Shown: positions 10,212-21,516 of the stretch, piece by piece
Layout: every line of letters starts with the position of its first letter
Position numbering within the stretch: the stretch's first letter is position 1
Origin: Plumapathes pennacea
Taxonomy: Eukaryota; Cnidaria; Anthozoa; Antipatharia; Myriopathidae
Assembly: GCA_964036295.1 (NCBI GenBank)
Contig: OZ038471.1
Location: forward strand, 7,066,001 to 7,130,000
Reading direction: 5' to 3'
DNA: 64,000 nucleotides
Position numbers and translations under genes: made by a program
The notes under the pieces: generated by a model
What the model saw: only the letters and a program-made list of their open reading frames with translations
Database searches by the model: none
Told to the model about the DNA's origin: nothing

Positions 10212-12396
10212 GATTTGAGCCCTGTATACTAGCACAGCCAACTGCCTGTCTGTCCAGCCTTGTTCGACACAATGCGTTATCTTATCCTGGGAGCTTAATG
10301 CGCTGTCCATCAAATTATAACAATGGATACCGAAAGCCTATATTATGGTTACTCGACTACGTAATCAGAAGTCATGGGATTGAATTCCCTGGAAGCCTCA
10401 AGGCTTTTTCTGGGCCTTTCTTTTTTTTTTTTTCTCTCTTTTCTTTTTTTTTTTTAACTGTGCACACATCCTAATGCCTTTAAGAGAGATGTCATACACA
10501 AAGTTTCACTGAGTACATATCCACAATGAAACGCTTCAGTTTTTAACTCCTTTTTTATTCTGTAGTTCTTCATTTTGAAAAAATATATATATAACCCACG
10601 TTAAGTAATGTTGCTTGACAGCTGCGGAGATCACCTTTACTAGTATCATCTAGCTATCCGCAATACATCTTGAATAACATGAACATATTCATATCATTAT
10701 AAAACAATATGTGCAGCTGAGCAGTAGTTGATCATGGACCCTGCATCCTCGCCGTATTCAAAGATGCAAGGAAAGAGTCCAATATTCCCACGGGGCCTAA
10801 AACTCGTGTTTCAGATTTTCGCCTTATCTGCTGAGCAAATAAGGTCAGAACCCACTTATTCTAACCAAAAGGTTAGCGGGGTCTTTTTTTATCCGATCAT
10901 GCTTGTGGGCTGTCACCGAATTCGCTTTATGCGCCGGCACGGTTTGGTGCAACAAACTTAAAACTGATTGAGCACCATTGTAACACGTCAATCTATCAAT
11001 AAATCAGTTCGTCATAGTTTAAACAAGTGCTGTATATACGTGAGCACCGAAATGGTTACAGTAGCACGTATTTCATCCTTCGCCTCGCCCTTGCCACTAT
11101 GCAATCCGGATGCTGCCCAATACAATAACATGGCTTCTTTCGCTTTATTTCTGACTGAGTGTCTTTTGTGGTATGGGATAAAAATCTTCATTTCAACAAT
11201 CAGATGATCAGATTTCCAATTCTGAGACTAAATATGAAACTCAGGTATGAAGACGACCTTGCATTTATCTTTTTATGTCACTCAATCCTTATTACAAGGT
11301 GAACATAAATTGTCTGCTTCGCGTGGCATAGAAACAGGGGTTAAACAAACAAAACCACTACAATTCACTCTCATCCTTAAATTTCCTACTATTGCCTTCA
11401 GGTTCTTCGACAGCTGCAATGATACACGTCAAAAACATTCATCACCTAAAGACAAGGTTGCAGCGAGGTGCATTTACGCTACTAAACCCGCATACGTGAC
11501 TCACAATAATTGTTAAGAGGCCGCTTATTATCTCAATAAGCCCCTTGCGTCTGAGTCCAACCCATAATTTTCCGGAGTGATACCGATAGTCTGTTTACTC
11601 AACAAGCTCGCACCATGGTAAAGTATACGAATTTTAGATGAGCAGTTTCCTGTTTCATAGAGCCTTTACTCGTTTTCCTTTGAAAGCGTCGACACAGTCG
11701 TAAAGGAGAAAAGTTGTTGCTGGCGCATTGCGAAGCCAAAGCCCGATAATTGCTCGGAGGGTTTTAGCCCGATTCGAGACGCAACCTTCCATAGCCCATT
11801 TATTCAAAGCTAATCCAGGATTAACGCTGTTTGCCACAATCTGTTTGGCGAACAAAATGCCAAAGAGCTTGTTTGTCTTAATTAGAACTTGCCAAATAAA
11901 GAACAATATGGTGAGGTAAATCCATGTTTAAAGACGAACAAACAGTTGGACTTTACCCTTAAATTCCCGTGGGCGATCAACTTCTATTTTCTCCTTTAAT
12001 CTCTTACCAGAAAGTCTACTCGGATAAAAGCTCAGATAACTTTTATTTATCACTACATACTATTACATTTTCTCGAAAATCTCAACTTTTGTCCATATGA
12101 ACGCGTTGGCTAGAGAGGGGCCAAGTTGGGTCACGCAAGCCCTTTTCACTCCGGTTCAAAACAAAATTTCACCGTAAACGAAAAATAGTGCACAAACGTC
12201 AACGACAGGACAATGTTATAAGGAGTTTAAATCACCTGAAGATCAAACCCGAGTGAGCTAGTTTTTGACTCGGATCGCCAGCTTTGATCAGGTTTAACCG
12301 GGACAAAATTTTCACATGTAAGTACTCGGTAAAGTTGTCTCGGGTGCATGGGTGGGTTGTCTCGGGTACCCGAAAAAATTTTTCTTCCTAAAAACG
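10212..12396. other. Intergenic, upstream of Wnt copy A
   Basis: No gene recognised. It contains poly-T and poly-A tracts near 10425-10460 and an ATATATATA run near 10582. The first hundred or so bases left of 10330 in minus orientation should hold the promoter and 5' UTR of Wnt copy A, but no convincing core element was found. Short frames at 10728, 11247 and 11655 show no family features. Confidence 0.5.
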
Positions 12397-14960
12397 GGGC
12401 TTCAGTAGGGATAAACATTTACTACTGGCGACCAAGTCTACTTCTTTCTGTTTATCTGTTAATCCCAATGGTTTTCATGCACTATCCAAGATATTTAGAG
12501 AGGAAACCAGTAAATACAAAACATGATCTACTGATAATGCTCTTTGTAAAGTTTCTAAAGCAAACCGTGTGACGTGACAGGGAGCCCAGTGTCACATTTT
12601 GGCTAAATCAGGAAATGCTTCAGACAATTTTTTTTTTTTTTTTTTTTTTTCTTTTTTTGCAATAACCAAATGGCGGTGTGTGTTCTTTGGGTATTATTTA
12701 ACATAAAGGGAAAAAAAGGACCATTCGATTCATTTGCACTAAAATGACAGCAAACGCTGTTTTCCAAGCATTTTCGAAAACTCTTCGATCAAGTTTATCT
12801 AACAAATAGGTTCTCCCATTCTCCAACACGGACTTTTTTATCATACGATACGATAGCCAGGTGGCCATCTGATGTGACTGCTACTTGTCTCACGCCCTCC
12901 TCATCAAACTCCGGAACTTCACGCAGGAACTTGCCATCTTTCGTATAAATTGACACTTTTCCGCATTCAAATCCGAAGGTCCATAAAACGACGACGAGAG
13001 CTTCACTGCTCCGGTCAAACGTTATGGAACCACTACAAAAGTCATTGACTCCTCGCGGTGTGAACTTCTGCAAGTGATCTCCGTTTGCACTGAACGTGTG
13101 AACACGGCAAAGAGCATCATCTGGCTGGTCCAGTACCATGACACGGCCATCACTAGCGGCAGCGATGTCTTCTGGGAACTTAAGTATCCTTCCTCCAAAC
13201 TCATGAAGGAATGTTCCTTGAGTGTTGTAAACTGTCACGTGGTAAGTCAGAACAAATACTTGATTATTGTCGTTGATTGCCAGCGACCGGCAGAACGAAC
13301 GGTTAGTCACGGGATAGCTTTGCTGGAAATTTCCATGTTGGTCCCACACGTACACGTGCCGACTTTCCGACAGCTCAAGAAGCGCATACAAGTTGCCATC
13401 TCGGTCAGTAGCAATCGCCTCAACCCGCTGGTCAACCTCGCTGGGATATTCGACAGTATACAGGAACCTGCCGCTGGAATTATAAACGTTTATCTCATAT
13501 AAATCTGCCACGATAAACGTTTGGTCACGTGTATTTGTAGCGATGTGCTCTGCACGGAAATCCAAATCAAATGACCAGAACTGAACCGACACAAACAAGT
13601 CTGCCAGATCGAGTTTTAGCAGTTTCTCAACCACTCTTACATCACGCAAAACGTCGATTGACTCGTCATTAACTTGTAAATATGGCAAACGTATGCTTTC
13701 TCCTGCAAATGTTTTGCCTTTGATAATTTGGGTGACCCGGAAAACGACTTCATTCATTTGGTAGACACAGACAAATATGGCTTCCCGTTCCGTCCTGTTA
13801 AGCAATGACCTCGCTCCTCCTCTGAGTTGAACTTTGAAATTGTCGCGGACTGCTGGCATGGCGTGCAGATTTTCAAGACACAGTCTGCACTCATCTAACG
13901 CATCGGCGGGTCTGTCCACGCGTTCTAGGATTGTTGCCATGAGTTGAATCTTCAGAGCGAGGATGCGATCAGACGTCGATAAGGCCTCGTTACTGAACGC
14001 GTCAATCGCCTTCGTACGTGCTAATTTGAATCTCTCTGTAGCATCAGCGAGTGACTTCTTGGCGGATTCATTTAGATCAGTCGGTTGCAAATTCTGGATT
14101 TGTTCGGTAACATGTGACGTCGCGAGCGCGGATGTGTTTTCGGCCGTCGCTGCTGCTCCTTCGCTTATTTCGTTGAGACACGCGAATGACTTTTCGAACA
14201 CTTGGTTTAGATTCAGGATCCCTGCTTTAAAATGCTCTGTACTGGCCAAGAAATCCTTCCTCGCGAGTCCATTTAGTTTCGTCTTGATATCATCGATCTC
14301 GCGGACAATCAGGTTACGGAATGCTTGATCTGCCACGTCACCATCTTTTAGACTTTCAGCCGTTTTGTCCCGCGCCTTGGTCACCAGCAGACCAATTGTA
14401 CTCTTAAATATGGCTGTTAAAATTGATGACATAATGTTGTATTGTTAAGTTATTAGTTAAGTTAAAGGTTTTAGACACGAAATGTGCTTCTTGCAAACAA
14501 AAGGCGCATGGCTTGTTGACAACTGAAGCTAAATTCTCATACCCCGGAAATGCCGCAAATTTGTCATTTGATTGGGTTAACGGTGCAATAGAAACCTAAA
14601 GCTCTAAAAATACAGTATATGTTTGTGCACTGGCTATGACCCATATGGCCTTAATTAAGCTGGTCATATCTCCTAAAAAAGAACATTAGAGAAAAAGGAA
14701 ACCAAATATCTACACAAGTAAAGGAAATGAAGTACAGGAAAGTTTTTGGTAAAACTTTCAAAACATGATATTTGACTGAACTTGGACTAGGTTTAACCCC
14801 AGTGTAGCGAATTTGTCACCTGATAGTGTACTTCTCTCAGATGACAACTGATTCAGCTATTAATCACTTACGTCACTCATATGTTTTTTCTTTCTTAGAA
14901 GGGTTGGCAGAACCTGTATTTTGAGCTTGGAAGTGAAAGGTTTAACAGTTTTAATTTCCG
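12397..14960. repeat. Segmental duplication, unit A
   Basis: This stretch and 16036-22700 are direct copies of each other. They share the downstream flank (ACTGGCGACCAAGTCTACT), the NHL-like gene, and the upstream flank (GGCTTGTTGACAACTGAA, GACCCATATGGCCT, GATAGTGTACTTCTCTCAGA). Unit A has no large insertion. Divergence is moderate, with several indels. Confidence 0.9.
12795..14432 (-). CDS. Intronless NHL-like beta-propeller protein (545 aa), function unknown
   Basis: One continuous frame from ATG at 14432 to TAG at 12795. Residues 1 to about 240 are helical and charged, with repeated heptad-like stretches (KTAESLKDGDVADQAF, REIDDIKTKL). No RING, B-box or transmembrane segment is seen. From about residue 250 to the end there are repeated blades of the NHL/six-bladed propeller type: AIATDRDGNLYALLE, VYVWDQHGNF, LAINDNNQVFVL, VYNTQGTFLHEFG, AAASDGRVMVLD and VAVTSDGHLAIVSYD. 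The architecture recalls TRIM-NHL proteins without their N-terminal zinc domains. The role cannot be inferred beyond likely protein or RNA binding. The lack of introns in an intron-rich neighbourhood suggests retroposition or a lineage-specific family. A decayed tandem copy lies at 16431-20272. Confidence 0.85.
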   Translation of the reverse strand: MSSILTAIFKSTIGLLVTKARDKTAESLKDGDVADQAFRNLIVREIDDIKTKLNGLARKDFLASTEHFKAGILNLNQVFEKSFACLNEISEGAAATAENTSALATSHVTEQIQNLQPTDLNESAKKSLADATERFKLARTKAIDAFSNEALSTSDRILALKIQLMATILERVDRPADALDECRLCLENLHAMPAVRDNFKVQLRGGARSLLNRTEREAIFVCVYQMNEVVFRVTQIIKGKTFAGESIRLPYLQVNDESIDVLRDVRVVEKLLKLDLADLFVSVQFWSFDLDFRAEHIATNTRDQTFIVADLYEINVYNSSGRFLYTVEYPSEVDQRVEAIATDRDGNLYALLELSESRHVYVWDQHGNFQQSYPVTNRSFCRSLAINDNNQVFVLTYHVTVYNTQGTFLHEFGGRILKFPEDIAAASDGRVMVLDQPDDALCRVHTFSANGDHLQKFTPRGVNDFCSGSITFDRSSEALVVVLWTFGFECGKVSIYTKDGKFLREVPEFDEEGVRQVAVTSDGHLAIVSYDKKVRVGEWENLFVR

Positions 14961-16035
14961 TAATCTAGAGGATTTTTTATGTATTGTAGCCGAATTTGAA
15001 TGGGTAAATTTCATAAGCGCTGTGCAAAAAGTTTCGATATATTTACTGCGAAATAATTATTTTAGCGCGAGTTTTCAGTGATACAAGGGGGTCTATAGGG
15101 GTTAATTTTAAGAAAAACATTGTAAATTGGCGCGAAAATTGAGTAGGCGGAAATAATCTTCCTGAAATGAATGACTTCAGATGGAGTCCCACTATCATTG
15201 CTTGGGCCGACCTTTTGCAGGCGTTGGAGGGCAACACTGCATTTGCCAGCGTCCAAGAACTTTTGTAAGCGACACATTGAACTGAGCAGCGACACGCTAT
15301 TCTTTGCTACAGCAGACGCTCCGTCGGTCCTGATAAAAGGCGGATGCATCAATGTGTTAATAGTGAAATGATGGACGTGAGGTGGCGTTTCTTTAACCTC
15401 TGGAAACAATTTTTACAGTGCCAGCAGCTTCGCATTCGTGTGACCATTGTTTCGTAGTGCTTGTGTTGCAACACAGTGAAACATGAACCGGATGCATGAC
15501 GTCAGTGTGCCGAGTACTGACAACAATTCTCATCAATTCTCATCGGGGAAAGTTGGATTTTTTGAAAGTAAAATAAATTGTACTTCTTGATATTGCACAC
15601 AATGATTTATCGTTAATATTTCCTCTATTCTAAGTGATATTTATCGTTCAAACATGCCATTTTGATGTGGTTTCAACAGTTCTCACCCACTTACAGCTAT
15701 AAGATTATAAATAGATTCTGATTTTTATTTTAACGGTAAAGGTGAGAACTATTGAAAATCATGCTTCGACTGGTCAAATGTACCGGCCAATATGATATGT
15801 TAATGTATCTACAAAGTAGATCGAACGTTCTTTTCTGAGGAAGTGCTGTAAAATCCGAATTATTTGCGTATTTGATACTGAGAATTGACGTTATTGTGGC
15901 CGAGTATTGTCACGGCATGAACTCGGACGTCACTCAAAGTAAGATTATACCAGTAGCTTTACTTCTTGTCGCTAGGAGATTGGTATCTGTATCACTTACA
16001 AATTAACAACTTACAACTTTTCTTCACATAAACGG
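14961..16035. other. Spacer between the two duplication units
   Basis: AT-rich, with no gene, RNA or clear repeat recognised. Frames at 15043-15409 overlap on both strands and show no family features. Confidence 0.5.
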
Positions 16036-17850
16036 GGCCTCAGAGGGAATAATAATTCACTACTGGCGACCAAGTCTACTTTTTCCTGTTTATCTTTGAG
16101 AATCCCACTGGTTATTATGCACTATCTCACATATTTGGAGGGTAAATACAACACATGATCCACTGACCATGCTCTTTGTAAAACTTCTAAAGCAAACTGT
16201 GTGACGTCACACGGAGCTCAGTGCCACATTTTGCCTATTCGAGAAATGCTTCAGACAAAAATGTTTTCGCTCATTATCTTTTTTCAAATAGTAAATGGCG
16301 GTCTGTGTCCCCTGAGTATTATTGAACATTCAAAAACAACAACAACAAAAAAACATTCAATTCACTTGCACTAGAGAAAAGACTGCAAAAGCTGTTTTCC
16401 GAGCAATTTTCGAAAACTCTTCGATCAAGTTTATTCAACACATAGGTCCTTCCATTTGCCAACATGGACCTTATCATCCGATATGATAGCCACTTGGCCA
16501 TCTGGTGTGACTGTTACTTGTCCCACCCAAGGAGCACACATGTCACGCAGGCACTTGCCATCTTTCGTATAGATTAACACTTTTCCTTTGTCAAGTCTCG
16601 GTAAAGCAACGACGACAACTTCAATGCTCCGGTCAAACGCTATGAAACCACCAAAAAAATTGTTTTCTGGCAGTGTGAACCGCTGCAAGTGATCTCCGTC
16701 TGCACTGAACGTGTGAACACGCCAAGGAGCACCACCTGGCGCGTCCAGTAACATGACACGGCCATCAGTAGCGGCGGTGATGTCTCGTGGGTACTCAAGT
16801 ATTCCCTTTCCAAACTCACGAATGAAGTTTCCTTGAGTGTTGTAGACTGTCACAGGTATACCAAGAAAAAATACTTGATTATTGTCGTTGATTGTCAGCG
16901 ACAGAGGGAACCAACTAGTCCGCAGGGGATAGCTGTGCTGGAAATTTCCATGTTGGTCCCACACGAACACATCCGACTTAACTCCCGGCACGAAAAGAAC
17001 CGTATACAAGTTGCCATCTCGGTCAGTAGCAATCGCGTCAACTTGATACTCACTGGGGAGTTTGACAGTATACAGAAACTTGCCTCTGGGACTATAAACG
17101 TTTATCTTCTGGGAGTCTGCAACGATAAGCGTTTGGTCACGTGTATTTGCAGCGATGTGCCGCAATGGACGGAAAATTGCCAAGCCTAAATGAAATGAAC
17201 AGAAACCGAGACAGAGTTCTTCCAAACTGAGTTTTACCAGTTTCTCAGCCACTCTCACATCACGCAAAACGTCGATTGACTCGTTAAACATGGCAAACGT
17301 ATGGTTTTCCCTGCAAATGTTCCGCCTTTGATAATTTGAGTGACGCGGAAGACGACTTCATTCACTTGGCAGACAGACACAAATATGGCTTCCCGTTCCT
17401 TCCTGTTAAACAATGACCTCGCTCCTCCTGTAAGTTGAACTTTGAAATTGTCGCGGACTGCTGGCATGGCGTGCAGGTTTTCAAGACACAGTCTGCACTC
17501 ATCTAACGCATCGGCGGGTCTGTCCACGCGTTCTAGGATTGTTGCCATGAGTTGAATCTTCAGAGCGAGGATGCGATCAGACGTCGATAAGGCCTCGTTG
17601 CTGAACGCGTCTATCGCCTTTGTGCGTGCTAATTCGAATCTCTTTGTAGCATCAGCGAGTGACTTCTTGGCGGGCTCATTCAAATCAGTCAGTTGCAAAT
17701 TCTGGATTTGTTTGGTAACATGTGGCGTTGCGAGCGCGGATCTGTTTTCGGCCTCGTTACTGAACGCGTCAATCGCCTTCTTGCGTGCTGATTTGAATCT
17801 TCCTTTAGAATCGGCAAGTGACTCCTTAGCAGACTCATTCAGATCAGTCA

Positions 17851-19933
17851 GTTGCAAATTGGGTGTCTATAAAACGAAGACCGAAGACCGAAGACCCAAA
17901 AACGAAGACCCCCCTTTTTTTCTGTTGTATCATCATGAAAAGTCACGAAATGTCGTAAAACACAACTTATACAACGAAAGGACCATTCAACATTGAAATA
18001 ACCAGGGTCTTCGTTTTATAGTTTACCCCCACCAAAACTATAAAACGAAGACCCCCTTCAAATCGGCTCAAAATTTCGTAAACAACCTCAAATGCGCTCG
18101 AAAACTACATTTCAGCAACCAAAAACACTAGAAACATGCAAATCCTAGAAATTGATCAGGGTCTTCGTTTTATAGTTTACCCCCACCAAAACTATAAAAC
18201 AAAGACCCCCATCAATTCGGCTCAAAGTTTCGTAAACAACCTTAAATGCGCTCGAAAACTACATTTGAGCAACCAAAAACACTAGAAACGCACATAGCTT
18301 AGAAATTGATCAGGGTCTTCGTTTTATAGTTTACCCCCACCAAAACTATAAAACGAAGGCCCCCTCCAATTTTGCCGTGCAGGTACTCCAGGGCCAAGGC
18401 AATGTCTTTGCAGACTTTCTTGTACAAATGCGCACTGTCAAAACCTAAATCAAAGCAGTCCAACATAAGATACAAAATCCTCGAGGAAGCTGACTTTGGT
18501 CTTGCCGCCAAAGGGCTCAGAGTCAAAGAAGACATAATTATTCCCTTACCAGGGCGAATGATGCATTGCAAATTCTCTTTAAACTCACAATGTTTGCGTG
18601 TTTTAGATTCTGTAAGATTCTTGCCTCTTGACGAAGTTCTTCTTAACTTCCAAGTCTTGGCTGAGCAATTTCTTGATCACAACTTTCTCACCGCGCCCAC
18701 CATCATCACTCGGAACATTGGCCGTGTATACGGAACCGAAGCTGCCTTTACTGATTTCTTCTTTGTCAAAGAATTTTCGGTAATCGTAGACAAAAATGCC
18801 CGAACAGTCAATACTTTTAGGTATGATACATGGTAGTTTTGAAGCCATATTAAATGGACTGCCAGAAGAAACCTCGATAACACGAGGTTTCCGCTGATAT
18901 GATGATGATACATTTTTGAACAAAGCCGGGTGTCAGCTAATACATGACGCTTAGCAGATGTGTCAGATTCTTTAATATGCAGTACTTTTGCAGCGAGAAA
19001 CGTTAAATAAAGGTGTGAGCGTGCTGATTCAATGCTGATTCAATGCGACAAGGACAAAAATTATACTAATATCCTCAGATACGGTGTTTTTCCTTTTTAA
19101 TTCTTCCACTCACAGCGTCGGTTTATCGACTTATTCATTTGCCGGTTTATTTATTCATTGTCTATTGTCCAAACGAGCTTCCGGAAATGATCGAATAACA
19201 TGTTACTTGCTCATTGTTCTCCGCAAAATACAGCAAGCACTTAAATGTGTGCGTATTTTTAGCCGTGCGCATTTTTAAGGTGTCTTCGTTTTATAGTTTT
19301 GGTGGGGGCAAACTATGGTGAACGAAGACCCCGATCAATTTTTAAGACATGCGTGTTTCTAGTGAATGTAGTTTTCGAATGCATTATACATTGTCTTACA
19401 AATCTCGAGCCGAATTGAAGGGGGTCTTCGTTTTATAGTTTTGGTGGGGGTAAACTATAAAACGAAGACCCTGATCAATTTATAAGATATGCGCGTTTCT
19501 AGTGTTTTTGGTTGCTGAAATGTAGTTTTCGAGCACATTTAAGGTTGTTTACGAAACTTTGAGCCGAATTGGAGGGGGTCTTCGTTTTGTAGTTTTGGTG
19601 GGGGTAAACTATAAAACGAAGACCCTGATCAATTTCTAAGATATGCGCGTTTCTAGTGTTTTTGGTTGCTCAAATGTAGTTTTCGAGCGCATTTAAGGTT
19701 GTTTACGAAACTTTGAGCCAAATTGGAGGGGGTCTTCGTTTTATAGTTTTGGTGGGGGTAAACTATAAAACGAAGACCCTGGTTATTTCAACGCTGAATG
19801 GTCCTTTCGTTGTATAAGTTGTGTTTTACGACATTTAGTGACTTTTCATGATGATACAACAGAAAAAAAGGGGGGTCTTCGTTTTTGGGTCTTCGGTCTT
19901 CGGTCTTCGTTTTATAGACACCCGTTGCAAATT
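17851..19933. mobile_element. MULE-like foldback element with captured kinase fragment (element 17861-19923)
   Basis: The element starts GGGTGTCTATAAAACGAAG at 17861 and ends with the mirror image CTTCGTTTTATAGACACCC at 19923. It is flanked by a perfect 10-bp direct repeat, GTTGCAAATT (17851-17860 and 19924-19933), present once in the intact gene copy. The arms are long (about 500 bp left, about 650 bp right). They are built from a terminal section plus tandem units with 154-bp spacing on the left (18005, 18159, 18313), each with a palindromic core GGGTCTTCGTTTTATAGTTT...AAACTATAAAACGAAGACCC. Long terminal inverted repeats with 9-11-bp target duplications are characteristic of Mutator-like elements. 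No transposase is present, so the element is non-autonomous. The centre (about 18366-19270) carries a protein-kinase fragment. Confidence 0.85.
18366..18852 (-). pseudogene. Captured protein kinase fragment (N-lobe to helix E)
   Basis: Reading the minus strand, the order is: KFFDKEEISKGSFGSVYTAN (glycine-rich loop, with Ser replacing the first Gly), GEKVVIKKLLSQDLEVKKNF (conserved Lys), then in a shifted frame EARILQNLKHANIVSLK, then NYVFFDSEPFGGKTKVSFLE, then in another frame DSAHLYKKVCKDIALALEYL followed by HGK. These are consecutive parts of one kinase domain, from strand 1 to helix E just before the HRD catalytic loop, which is missing. At least two frame breaks and stop codons show it is not functional. 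The whole fragment lies between the inverted arms of the foldback element, so it was carried with it. Confidence 0.75.
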
Positions 19934-20444
19934 CTGGATTTGTTTGATAGCATGTGACGTCGCGAGCACAAATGTGTTTTCGGCCGCCGCTGCTGCTCCT
20001 TCGCTTGTTTCGTTGAGACACGCGAATGACTTTTCGAACACTTGGATTAGATTCAGGATTCCTGCTTGAAAATGCTCTATGCTGGCCAAGAGATCTTTCC
20101 TCGCAAGTCCACTTAATTTCGTCTTGATATCATCGATCTCGCGGACAATCAGGCTGCGGAATGCTTGATCCGTCACGTCGCCATCTTTCAGGCTTTCAGC
20201 CGTTTTGTCCCGCACCTTGGTCACCAGCAGACCAACTGTATACTTGAATATGGCTGATAAGATTGATGACATAACGTCGTTTTGTGAAGTTGCAGAAACG
20301 AATTTTGCTTCTGGCAAACAAAAGGCGCCTGGCTTGTTGACAACTGAAACTAAATTCTAATACCCCGGAAATGCCACAAATTGGGAGTCATTTGATTGGG
20401 TATAACAACCTAAAACTCTAAAAATACAATATATGTTTGTGCAA

Positions 20445-21200
20445 TTCGCTATGAGGGTGTTACTAAAACACGAAACAGCGAAACAACGAAACAGCGAAAC
20501 AACGAAACAGCTAATTATTAACTAAAATTAACGGTAATAACTAATACCGAGATTATTCATAACAGATAATAGATAATAGATAATCATAACGACGATGGAT
20601 TACATTTTTATAATCTCCTATCACTCTGTCACAAATAGGAAATTGTTACAGCCGTTTCGGTTTGAAGTTTGGTATGTAGTCTCCTGTCGAGTTTTTGACC
20701 TTTGACCTTTTGAGTTTTTGAAGAGATGGACAAGCAATAAAACCACTAAGCAAAAAACAGCAAACAGGGTTGCATTGTGTGTGTGTGTGTGTGTGTTCAA
20801 GAGGGGGTGGGGGTTGGGAAATGTGGGGGGCTGGATCGAGTTTCTCTGGAGCCATTTTATCATTAGATTATTCAGTGTGTGTGATTGGAAATCTGTTCTT
20901 TGATGCTGTTACTTTAAAAAAAAATTGTGCGTTACAGCACTCCGGAAATACCGGAAATACCGGTGCTCAAAGACAGATTGATGCCACAACTTGACGCAAC
21001 ATGACAACGGGCTTGTTTATTTGAGCAATAGGTTCAATAGTCATCCTTCATATATAGGTATTAGCTATTGCAGTAAATTTTAGTTGTTTCCCTCTAATAA
21101 TCTCGGTATTAGTTATTACCATTAATTTTAGTTAATAATTAGCTGTTTCGCTGTTTTTTTGTTTCGCTGTTTCGTGTTTTAGTAACACCCCTCGCTATGA
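20445..21200. mobile_element. Second GGGTGT-type inverted-repeat element (20455-21190)
   Basis: Starts GGGTGTTACTAAAACACGAA at 20455 and ends with the mirror TTCGTGTTTTAGTAACACCC at 21190. The flanks TTCGCTATGA (20445-20454) and CTCGCTATGA (21191-21200) match in 9 of 10 positions and occur once in duplication unit A. The terminal repeats are about 100 bp, with tandem CGAAACA(G/A) units and a CTAATTATTAACTAAAATTA block mirrored at the other end. The centre has a (GT)n run at about 20777-20795 and no gene. The terminus resembles that of the larger element at 17861, suggesting related families. Confidence 0.8.
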
Positions 21201-21516
21201 CCCATATGGCCTCAATTAAGCTGGTCATGTCTTCCAAGAAAGAAAGAAAAAACACTAGAGAAAAAGAAACCAAATATCTACAGAAGTAAAGGAAAGTTTT
21301 TGGTAAAACTAAAAATACGATATTTGACTAAACGACAGACCATAATAGAAATTGGACTGGGTTTAACCCCTTCACTTCCAAGAGTTATCAAGTTTTATAT
21401 TCTCCTTGAATCTCTCATGAGACTTATTTGATAGTGTAGAGAATTTGTCACTTGATAGTGTACTTCTCTCAGATGACAACTGGTTCAGCTATTAATCACT
21501 TACGTCACTCATATTT

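Larger units (their letters stand above)
16431..20272 (-). pseudogene. Decayed copy of the NHL-like gene, split by a transposon
   Basis: Homologous to the intact gene at 12795-14432. The N-terminal part (20272 to about 19934) and the rest (17860 to 16431) are separated by a 2063-bp element whose 10-bp target duplication falls in the QIQNLQ region. The second part carries a tandem duplication of about 55 codons: the stretch running from SALATPHVTKQIQNLQ through LTDLNE to AIDAFSNEA is present twice. A small deletion near 17290, relative to the intact copy, shifts the frame between RLPCL and NESIDVLRDV. The propeller half (17291-16431) is otherwise open to its stop. The open propeller frame could in principle still be translated from the Met at 17291, but this is judged a pseudogene. 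Confidence 0.85.

Noticed and set aside
18299..18923. Active protein kinase gene
   Set aside because: Frame breaks, stop codons, missing catalytic loop and location between transposon arms mark it as a captured relic.
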